Positions 9,409 through 17,700 of a stretch of DNA of 21,170 bases are shown here, piece after piece; position 1 is the first letter of the stretch; each line of letters starts with the position of its first letter. The translations under genes and the position numbers were made by a program. The DNA is from Botryllus schlosseri (taxonomy: Eukaryota; Chordata; Ascidiacea; Stolidobranchia; Styelidae), in NCBI GenBank assembly GCA_000444245.1, contig ATSW01050054.1, positions 1 to 21,170 on the forward strand, given 5' to 3'. The notes under the pieces are model-generated. The model worked only from the letters and a program-made list of their open reading frames with translations. It had not been told where the DNA came from and ran no database searches.

Positions 9409-9739
9409 CATTGATTCTTAACCGGTGTCAGCTGAGTCAGTATCAGAGATTCGCTTCAAGATTCAAAACACTCGCCCGACTCATATAGCAAAAGTTCCAC
9501 TGATTGCAGTGAATACTCATTATAATATTTCTGTGTGTCAAAATCATGGTTTAATGGTTTCGTTTTTTAACACTGTTGTTGATGCACAGTCCATCTTTTG
9601 CAACGATACTGTATGGTACTGTATTAGATGTGTAATGTCGTCGTTTCCGCTGTTGCGACTCGGAGAAAATTTAAGGTTCGGCGAAGACTTGCAGATTTGC
9701 GTAAGGGTTTGCCGGGTTAGCAAAGTTTAATAACCACTG
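9409..9739 (+). mobile_element. hAT-like MITE with CAGTGGTTATTAA-type ends
   Basis: The left end is CATTGATTCTTAACCGGTG and the right end, inverted, is CAGTGGTTATTAAACTTTGC, close to the CAGTGGTTCTTAACC ends of a widespread hAT subgroup. The flanks CATTACAC (9401-9408) and TATTAAGC (9740-9747) agree at 5 of 8 bases, so the target duplication is decayed. The 101-codon open frame at 9425-9730 spans it but matches nothing I recognise and is probably incidental. Confidence 0.6.
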
Positions 9740-9747
9740 TATTAAGC

Positions 9748-12700
9748 TAACAAAAGCAATCTATTTTTCATATCAATAATCGAGAGTATACGCTGACGTG
9801 TTACATATGACACTGCAAGGACGGCTATGCTTCCGAAAAAGACAATAACGTAACAGACAAGATAAGATGAAATCCATCCAACATTATTACAGCAGATAGT
9901 TAAATATACCTTGATTACGGGTTCAACCAACTTCGACCAATTAGTACCACTTCAGAGCGTCGAAGAGCACTACATCGCTCATCAAATGATGATCATAAAC
10001 CCTCCACAAATTACCGATATTTTCCGATAGCATAAGTGACCTTCGCAACCACCCAAGGAGACGGGATTAAGCTATGAAAACCTGCAACGTAATTCCGCAG
10101 CTGGGCCCCCGCAATCCTTATACGTATTATTACGTATTCAGTCATTGTTAGTGATATGACCCCTGTCGAAGCTTTAAAAAACTGTTCAGACGTGGTTTTG
10201 TTGCGAAACAGAGGAAATCCACGGGGAGAGTTCAAGAAATCCGTTGACACTTGTAGACACTCTGGGCTATTTAAAAGTGTCGAATTGTCTGACCCCGCGC
10301 TGTTCGGTTGCGTGATAAGACACAAAAGGTCGGTTTCAGCAGCCGTGGGAGTAATAGGATCCTGTTTTCGTACGAGGCTACGCTTCCCGATTAAAAGCGG
10401 GATGGGTTTGTAAACTTAGTATGCAGCAGTTTCCCAAACGCGACACATATGAAATCAACGCCGTGTGACCGTGTTTCGTATGTTATCGAATGCAATTTGT
10501 CCACAAGAGAAACCACAGATGCCGCATTATAACTATCGCGTTACCACACAAACTAGCTCCGGTATAACTATGGCTCAACCGTCAGAACCATCTGCTCGCC
10601 TTGATTATCCGAACCTACTATGAAAGTGGGGCCGATCTACGAATGCTATCAACTCATTGTATACCGCATTAACACAACTTATTAATTTGTCGTGACGTAT
10701 TACTGAGCGCGCAGCATTAGCATAGCGCAAAATAGAACTGCGTTCTGGCGTCACGAAGTCCTTAGAGTCGTTACGATCGCCAATACGGCGTCTCCTTTCA
10801 ACTCCATTCATTCCGTAGGGACGAGGATTTATTGCGTATTCGTTTGCCTTTGATGGCGTTCGAGATGAATCAATCTATAAAGTTAACTTCATAAAACTGT
10901 CGGTAGCGGTCGGAGAAGCCGTAAAAAGAAACGATAACGCAACACAAATCGTTTACAGAGGCGCCGGGAAAGTAATAAGCCGACACGGAGCAGTGTATCA
11001 ACATAAAGCAACAATAAAACCATATAGATAAATGTCTCATCTGATTAAGGGAACCTCTTCCGCCGACGGGCAGATTCATAGCAGGGGATGCGGTGAACAT
11101 AAATTGCGGGTTTATATACGTAAGTATGTGAGATCGTATGTAGACATTGATGCATGATTAATATATACGGCCGGGAAATTGTGCTTACAAAAACGTTCAA
11201 ATTCCCCAATGAATTGCAATCGTGCTGGTTTGTAAGCAAGGCATGAAAGGTAAAATACCATACTGCTGAAGTAATCATTGAATGAAGTTTTTTTCTTGCG
11301 TTCGAGCCAACCTTCCACACTTTGAGAAGGGGAAGAGAAACTTTTAATAGCGCATAACATCTCCATTACTAGTACCGTAAACAAACCGGTCTGGGAACAT
11401 ATTAAAGGGAATACGTCAGACCGTAGATGCGCCTAAGATGATTTTTCCCAGTGCTGAAAGGATACACTCGTTGCAACTATTAATAAATAAAATCAATTAA
11501 GAGTATAGTTTCGTTACTACTTTACACCGTGGAAATGTGGAAATAGTGGAAATAACATATGCGTGCACAGTATTTTCAAAAAGTACAATGAAACAGGTAC
11601 AGTCGGAAACAGTGGTGACGTCATAATGAGTGATAATTGACATGATACAGGGAGCATCATCAACTGCTAATTGTAAAATAATGGTGACGTAAACAGCACT
11701 GATACTTGTACTACTACGCTCGGCGTGATACAAAACCAAGACACCAGCACGCCCCGCGACCGCAAGTATTGAATGTAATAGCGATTTCACCCCACATCAC
11801 GTACTCTTGATTTATTACTCATAACCACACGATAAGAAGACTCGCTTCATCTAGTGTTCGTGTTTGACTCATCACCGAGAACAATGATGGCCTTGTGCGA
11901 AACGCTAAAAAGTTACAGCGCTTCGCGGTAACGCCGGCCGGCTAGCAACAAAACGTATAGTTGTTCCAAAAGTCGGTACGTGCGACACGCCGAAAACGGA
12001 TATCATAACACAACCATCGCGCGGCTATTTCGCGCCGGGCTGTATATTTACATCTTTCATTGTATTCATAAATCCGCGTGAAATCAAACAGATCACACGC
12101 CCGCGACCGATTCCATGAGAAAATATACGGGCCATGTTGATTCTGTGGGAATAGCGCGACCGTCGGCGACATAGATCGAATATATTTGCTGGCATGAGTG
12201 ACATAACGTAGTGAATTCGATTTTTGGCGAAAACGAGACGACATACAACTCAATTACGGTCAGCTGTAAACGTAACGGCTCGATAAGTGGGTTTCCAGCG
12301 CAGGCATAACATTGCACATTATGCAACCTTTCCAGTTCATCTCATGAACCCACAATTTTTTAAATGAATGTTTCAGATTTTTGGAAACACGCCTTAAGCT
12401 AGATCCCACATCTTTTGAATATCGGCTGAATACATCGGGGTTATCGGTGAGGGTGCGAGTTATCGGTTTTATCGTTATCGGCTCAAAAATTCGATACCGG
12501 CCGGACTCTAGTAAACAATAAGCATACAAATCATTGACATAGGAAGCCCGATTCCGAGCAAGCAAGTTATGGTCTTTGATCAAATTGTAACGAAATTGCA
12601 ATATTAGGTGCAATCGGAGCGGGTTACGATGGGGCTGTGCTAGACGAAATTCATCAGCACTGGCATCAAATACGCAATCTTAATAATCACAATCGACAAC

Positions 12701-14137
12701 GCTGCATAAGATGTGGATGAATATCAAACCATGGCGCGGATAAGACATTTTTTGTCTATTGACAACACGCAGACGCCTTGCGTACAGACCGCGGTGATAA
12801 TCCATTTGAGACGACATAAAGTATGATGGGTGGGTTTACGATTTTGGGTTACCGGGCTTGCCAGTCGTATTTGAATCCGCTTTACGCAACAAACAATTCA
12901 AAATCGTCTATTGTTACGCGATAAATTTCACTACCGTCGAATGAGACCGTCCTGGCGTCAGGGCTACTGCTACGTACATTGTCCTCGGGTCAGCAAACAA
13001 ACACGCGCCGTATCTTCTGTATGGGAAAGGCCGCAGATGCAAAGAGAACACACTGAGCTGTGTACATCAGTACAATCTGTACAGTGTAACGTACATTCTG
13101 GCTCAAATGAGCGTGTAAATGCGAAAGACACATATAATGTGTGTATATAGCCTACTTTGCACAAGGATACTGTTAATAATCAGAAGAATGATTATAATGC
13201 AAAACAAGCAAACAGAAGTTCTTTAGTGCTGGGCGCAATGATTAAGTGCTCGAATATGCGGAATAAATCCGAATCAAATTTCTGCCTGTGAATATTTTCC
13301 GGTAAGCCATAGCCAATGCGGCAGTGTCCGTCGGCTACATACATTGCAGCAGATACAATGCACCAATCACAATACAACTACACAACACACACAGCAAAAC
13401 ACAATGCAGACTATCGCGGCAATACCATGTGCAAATACATTCAATCCCGCATTATCCGCGGCATCGCCGATTTTATGAGAGTACGAGATAGCAGTATCAT
13501 TGATCGCGTACGTGAGGTCGTAAAATCGTGTCATCGTATTGATGGTAATGTAAACATCACCAAATAAAGACAATCAAACCAAAGATACGCGTAAGGAAAT
13601 CTCATTGTACCCAGCTAGTACCTACTATTTTGTTCACATATCGTAATCAAAGCCGAGAAAGACTGGAGGTAAAAGGGAACTGGGGAAAGCAAATAGTTGC
13701 ACAACAGCAGCGAAACTTGATATATTTTACAAAATATCGCGTCTTGCGTTGGCGCAGAACCGTGTCCACAACAGTAATGCGGAAATCTTCAACGGGTCAG
13801 TTGGAATTCCTAAGCCCAACAATATCGCGCCAACAATATCGCGATAGAGCCCCGGCCTACGTCACAATCCCTCGAAAACGGCTGATCAAAGGCGAAACGC
13901 GACTGCAACAGACTGTAAAGCCGAGCATCGTGATGGGAGCGGGACAATGCTCAATTCAATGAACGCAAATTCCTTTTAGCAGAGGCTACCTTATTGCGTC
14001 CAAATTTCCGCGATTTCGCAAATGATCGCGCGCAAGGAATGAAAGAAAAGTCTTTGTAGCATTACCGATACTTGCATATAGCAGATTATTGAAAGGAACG
14101 ATTGTATTCAACCACGGCAAAAGATGTCACTCTGATA
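9748..14137. other. Four-kilobase stretch without recognised gene or repeat
   Basis: This is still inside the 10.3-kb intron. It is somewhat richer in CpG (for example 11920-12150) and therefore holds many overlapping open frames of 60-117 codons on both strands; the longest is 12613-12260 (minus). None shows a domain I recognise, and mutual overlap on both strands is what chance predicts at this composition. Local details: a perfect tandem 2 x 14-bp repeat CCAACAATATCGCG at 13816-13843, a CA-rich patch at 13365-13405, and a TGACGTCA at 11616-11623. Undetected exons or an old element remain possible. Confidence 0.4.
13816..13843. repeat. Tandem 2 x 14-bp repeat
   Basis: CCAACAATATCGCG occurs twice without a gap or mismatch. 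It is a short local duplication with no assigned role. Confidence 0.9.
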
Positions 14138-14564
14138 AGACCATCTTGTTGGTACAACACTTCAATATACAATTGAATAGTATATTCATCAGAAATGTTC
14201 AACAATAACTTTTTTCAAATTTTACAGGCTACTTGATAACATTGTTGGATTGCAGTACCTATAAAAACGCTGCACGTCAATTTTGGCTCAATTCCAACCT
14301 ATACTGCTGCTGTAAGAGAAAAAGTTTTGGATTGATTTAATAAAAACAAATATAAGAATTTTTCAATTCTTACTGGATACCCCATGAAATTGTTAGATTG
14401 TCAACAATGTTATCAAGTAACCAATACAATGTGAAAAAAGTTATTTTTGAACATCCCTAATATTCATATTGAAATGAGCCCGAATATTTTCGGCGACACT
14501 CGTCAGGGGTAATTGTCAGCAACTAGTAGAGAATTGAAAAGAGCATTGCATATCAACAATCGTA
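14138..14564 (+). repeat. Unnamed repeat R1, copy split by a MITE
   Basis: The left part (14138-14189) and right part (14460-14564) are collinear with 5118-5267. Shared blocks include CTTCAATATACAATTGAAT on the left and TATTGAAATGAGCCCG and CAGCAACTAGTAGAGAAT on the right. The interruption is exactly the MITE 14190-14459 plus one duplicated 8-mer. Confidence 0.75.
14190..14459. mobile_element. hAT-type MITE inserted in repeat R1
   Basis: The ends are CAGAAATGTTCAACAATAAC at the left and, inverted, TAGGGATGTTCAAAAATAAC at the right. A perfect 8-bp target duplication ATATTCAT flanks it (14182-14189 and 14460-14467), and the unoccupied site with one ATATTCAT is seen in the paralogous repeat at 5169-5176. 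Eight-bp duplication plus a CAGRGATG-type end places it in the hAT superfamily. Internal blocks AAAAACGCTGCAC, TTTTGGCTC and CCCATGAAATTGTT are shared with 4254-4740. The perfect duplication suggests it is younger than that copy. Confidence 0.85.
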
Positions 14565-14571
14565 ACTGATC

Positions 14572-15769
14572 TAGGGCGATTTTTTTTTTGACCTAAAAAA
14601 CGAAAGATTTTGACCTAAAAAATCTAAATTTTGACATTTTTTGACTTTAAAAAACCAAATTTTGACCAAATTTTGACCTAACGTATGCAAATTAGGTGTT
14701 TTCCCCAAAAATGTTAAAATTTTACTACTTAGCCTCATTTCTGGTTTGAATTGTCTGTCCTTACGAAGTTGTTTTCCCTGAAAAACTTGTTTGACTCAAA
14801 AACTGACAAATTTTTACATGACGAAATATTATTTTAACAAAATTTGGCCCTATGATGAATTCCAGTACATGATGTACTATGATGAAAATAATTAAAATGT
14901 GTTGTAGTACAACGAGAGATACTTTCCTGCATTCTCGGCAGGGATATCTAGATATCTAGTTCTAGATATCCCTGATTCTCGGGTAAAAAGTGTCTGTCTT
15001 TACTAAGTAGCTTGCCAAGGATGAAGATGTGGCGAGATAGCGTAGTGGGATAATCCACAGCTACAACACCAATGGGTTTTAGGTTCTAGTTCGACCGAGG
15101 TCGACTCCAGAATTCCTACCCAAGTGTTGAAGGTTTATCTAGGTCCCTCCATCTCATCCGCGTAAGCGGTGTCTTACAAAAAGCATAGAAGTGGGCCGTG
15201 CTACAAGTCGGCACAGTCTCGGGGGATACGGAATCGAAAATAAGGAATATCGGCCTGGTGTAAATGACCATTGTAGTCGACAAACACCATGAATATACAA
15301 ACAACAACAGCAAGAAGAATGGAGAAAGATCGTTCAACTGTAGCAGCTAATGGCTGGCAACACTGAAGTTGTGCGTGCGTACACTGCTGGTGACAAACCG
15401 TGTTGCTTCATTCTGACAATGGTGTAGGCCTACCTTAATTTTTGTTAAGAACCATGCAATGCCCACGCAGTCTTGCTTCACTTAGAATATTGCGATACGT
15501 TGAGCATAACACCGTGTCAACCTATTTGTTTCATTTGACTGTTTATGATTCACAATGAGCAGACAATGCGCCGTCTGCCACGGTAAGCCGATAAAGTAGG
15601 CTACAAACTGTAAAATGTCAAACGATACGTTCACCGATTGCGCAAAATCAACGATACAAATAAAATGCAGGTTGCGAAAACTTTTGTCAATTTTGACATT
15701 TTTTGACCTAACGCTAAAATTTTGACCTTATTTTGACTTTTTTTGACATGTCAAAAAAAAATCGCCCTA
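14572..15769. mobile_element. TAGGGCG-ended non-autonomous element, copy 2
   Basis: The ends are TAGGGCGATTTTTTTTTTGA and, inverted at the right, TAGGGCGATTTTTTTTTGAC, followed inward by reiterated TTTTGACCT words. It is homologous over both arms to 1902-2467 in reverse orientation, including GACCTAACGTATGCAAATTAGGT and GTAGCC(T)ACTTTA-type blocks. It is about 630 bp longer, partly because a tRNA-derived SINE lies inside. The flanks share only CTGAT, with no clear 8-bp duplication. Internally, 14940-14973 is a hairpin with perfect 13-bp arms (AGGGATATCTAGA) and an 8-nt loop. Confidence 0.72.
15031..15320 (+). mobile_element. tRNA-derived SINE
   Basis: The head is tRNA-like: an A box TAGCGTAGTGG at 15038-15048 and a B box AGTTCGACC at 15088-15096, spaced as in a tRNA. 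A tRNA-unrelated body follows, then a 3' tail rich in ACAA/AAC units (15295-15320). This is an RNA polymerase III internal promoter followed by a SINE body, mobilised by a partner LINE. It lies inside the TAGGGCG element 14572-15769. A second 3' fragment is at 17568-17700. The 73-codon frame on the opposite strand is incidental. Confidence 0.75.
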
Positions 15770-15849
15770 CTGATAACGTTATCGCCGGGCGGAATAACGC
15801 ACAATTGCAATCTCAATCCTTAGCACCATAAAACCAGAGCTGTTCAGGG

Positions 15850-16330
15850 TATATATCGTTGATACTCGAGTAGAAATAAAGCCGTAAATTTCTACTAAGT
15901 TACAAGTAGAAGTAGTGAAAGATGTATCATCGAGAAAAACGCAAAGTGACTAATATGAGACTAGGTACAATCACCGAACTTCCGTTCCGTTTTCGTGATA
16001 CAGGGGCTATTTCATGACAAATTCGCTGATAGCGGTGATCCCAAAAATTCCAAAATGTACATGCGGTCGGGGAGCCGCATACTTTCAATAGCCGATCGAA
16101 GACTGCTACTTCCGACATTGCAAGTTACATCTTCCCGAATAATACAAAATGACTAATAATGACGCTACAAATCGGCGCAATTTTCGACAATATATTCAGT
16201 CATCTTGATACAGCGGATATTTTACCCAGTTGACTCTCAGGACAATTTCACTCGTAAAGGCGACGGAACTAAATTACTTTCTAATTTACGAAATCCATTG
16301 TGAAGTCAAGTAGAAGAGTAAGTATAGTCA
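15850..16330. repeat. Degenerate ~200-bp direct duplication, probable
   Basis: Blocks near 15942 (AAAGTGACTAATATGAGAC, then CGTGATACAGGGGCTATTTCATG) recur near 16147 (AAAATGACTAATAATGACGC, then CTTGATACAGCGGATATTTTACC), an offset of about 200 bp. The outer parts carry AAGTAGAAGTAG/AAGTAGAAGAG words. Divergence is high and the edges are uncertain; it could be an old internally duplicated transposon. Confidence 0.4.
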
Positions 16331-16371
16331 AAAAGTAGAACTACTACAGTACTAGGTAGGGCATTTATATA

Positions 16372-16390
16372 GCATAGCTATTAGCTATGC
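16372..16390. repeat. 19-bp odd-centred palindrome
   Basis: GCATAGCTA, a central T, and the exact reverse complement TAGCTATGC. No role can be assigned. Confidence 0.8.
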
Positions 16391-16686
16391 AACATATACA
16401 TACATTTATGCTCTTGTATCACCATATACGTACGCGTGTACTGATGGAACCTTTGTGTATTGTATAGTGTAGGCTAATTAAGTATATTTAATGCACAAGT
16501 TAGTGCAGTGCCAATAAGACTAAACGATGTATACATTTATACGATACAAATTTCCTATATAATAACTTTAATATAGAAGTGGTGCACAAAACCTGTGATG
16601 TGATAACCGCCATTATCATAATTTTCCTGATAATAAAATAATATTAATATTATACGTACAAAATTCCACATAGCAAAACCACTCAC

Positions 16687-16758
16687 CCCACTCTGACGGT
16701 ACTTGCGAGGGACCTTCTGTGGGAACGTCTGTCAGGTCGGGATATGCAGGCGTTGGCT
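16687..16758 (-). CDS. HSPG2: Short Pro/Thr/Ser linker exon of the perlecan-like gene
   Basis: This is a 72-nt exon between a good acceptor (ACTGTTTCAACCCGCAG before 16758) and a strong donor (G/GTGAGT at 16686-16681). It is phase 1 on both sides, so it can be included or skipped without a frame change. Joined to the preceding exon it reads GDEE-E-PTPAYPDLTDVP and continues to SEW. It has many Pro, Thr, Ser and acidic residues, no cysteine and no predicted fold: a spacer between the glycosaminoglycan segment and the SEA module that could be O-glycosylated. Its last G plus the AT opening exon 6374-6223 makes GAT (Asp), so direct splicing to the SEA exon is in frame across a 10.3-kb intron. Further phase-1 exons in that intron are possible. 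A copy of an unnamed repeat (from 16811) lies about 50 bp upstream in transcript sense. Confidence 0.68.
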
Positions 16759-16810
16759 CTGCGGGTTGAAACAGTTCGATAAAGCGCATATATGTCACCG
16801 ACACATTGAT

Positions 16811-16873
16811 AACTGAAGAGCTTCTTGGAGGTACAGAACTTCAATATACAGTTGAATAGTATATACTATTCAA
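16811..16873 (+). repeat. Unnamed repeat R1, partial copy with palindrome
   Basis: ACTGAAGAGCTTCTTGGAGG, then TACAGAACTTCAATATACAG, match the start of 5118-5267. At its right end TTGAATAGTATATACTATTCAA (16852-16873) is a perfect 22-bp palindrome, formed where the repeat meets an inverted copy of its own last 11 bp. It sits about 50 bp upstream, in transcript sense, of the linker exon acceptor. Confidence 0.6.
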
Positions 16874-17349
16874 TTGTACATTGATAACTGAACGGTTTCG
16901 TAACAGAGGAAGGGGCGTGAGCTATTCAGCAATCAAGGAGAACAAATACAGTGTAAATTATCACTGTGACCGGGCACCGAATGGAAAAGGAAGGATATAC
17001 GGCTATATCAAATCCCGTGAAGAATACCTTGTTACATTGGTTTTCTTTCAAATCCGTTAATTTTGTTTCGCCCGCTGACATATTTTCGCAATCTCTATTA
17101 AGCAAGAAAAGTTCAGGCAAATTCCTGGATCAATTTTAGGACACTCCAAGCGCAATATCACAAATGAGGGCTCGAGAGCATTGGAATACACTTCACACAT
17201 CGTGAAGAGTGAGAGGCCTGATGAAATTTGATGGTTGACGGGTTGTGGGCGTGTCCGCTGCACGGGCACTCCCGGATATTTTCAACGAAATCACAGTATC
17301 ATTTTCTATCTGTATAGTTTATGGGGTCCATGCGGCAACACATTCTCAC
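16874..17349. other. Remainder of the 591-bp intron
   Basis: This intron separates the glycosaminoglycan exon from the linker exon and begins GTGAGA at 17349. No further feature was seen; short open frames (17120-16926, 17269-17057, minus) have no domain and no splice sites. Confidence 0.5.
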
Positions 17350-17515
17350 CTTCTTCATCTCCGCTCCCATAGTCGTTATCATACTCCTCGTCGTCAGTGG
17401 GAAACACGTCTCGTTTCCGGCGTAGCAAACGCGGTGAGAACGATTCCACTTCCTCAGTCTTTATACTCCTCTTCAACCTGTAGTCGAGGATCGCCCGTCT
17501 GATTTCGTTTCTGTT
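17350..17515 (-). CDS. HSPG2: Perlecan-like exon: furin sites and GAG-attachment segment
   Basis: This exon has no in-frame ATG, so it is internal. The acceptor is TTTACAG before base 17515 and the donor is G/GTGAGA after 17350, giving 166 nt, phase 0 in and phase 1 out (55 codons plus 1 nt). Residues 13-16 read RLKR followed by S, and residues 32-35 read RRKR followed by D; both fit the furin consensus R-X-K/R-R. Residues 41-55 form an acidic run around DYGSGD (Ser51). A Ser-Gly in an acidic context is the usual attachment site for heparan or chondroitin sulfate, and vertebrate perlecan domain I carries SGD motifs just before its SEA module. The phase-1 end joins in frame to 16758-16687. A signal peptide must come from an exon further right, which I could not identify. 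The exon call is firm; the perlecan assignment depends on the downstream SEA exons. The polypyrimidine tract is weak, so the exact acceptor is less certain. Confidence 0.78.
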
Positions 17516-17567
17516 CTGTAAACATTTGTTCGCTATAATTTGAGACTGTCTTACCTCAACATGTATA

Positions 17568-17700
17568 GGGCTTGTTGTTTGTTGTGATATTCATAGTGTT
17601 TTTCGACTACAATATTCATTTAAACCAGGCTGATATGCTTATTTTGATTCCGCATCGGATGGATTGTACCAAGGTCCACTTCTAGCTATATTGCTTTAGC
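17568..17700 (-). mobile_element. tRNA-SINE 3' fragment
   Basis: It is homologous to the inverted 3' half of the SINE at 15031-15320. Shared blocks, read on the plus strand here, are GTTGTTTGT, ATATTCATAGTGTTTTTCG, GACTACAAT, CATTTAAACCAGGC, GATTCCGCATC and CCACTTCTA. The tRNA head is missing, so it is a 5'-truncated or decayed copy. It lies upstream, in transcript sense, of exon 17515-17350. Confidence 0.65.

Noticed and set aside
12260-12613. 117-codon minus-strand frame, longest in the window
   Set aside because: The length is within chance for 21 kb at this composition, it overlaps another frame, and no family resemblance was seen.
15116-15337. 73-codon minus-strand frame with hydrophobic start
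   Set aside because: It lies entirely over the SINE and its tail; the hydrophobic run is the complement of the A-rich tail.
17245-17502. 85-codon plus-strand open frame
   Set aside because: It lies opposite the minus-strand glycosaminoglycan exon; the plus frame has no domain and is a shadow of that exon.
17552-17600. GAG/GTAAGA donor as the end of the preceding exon
   Set aside because: The intron to 17515 would be under 40 bp, the phase-0 reading meets a stop 13 codons upstream, and the region overlaps a SINE tail.
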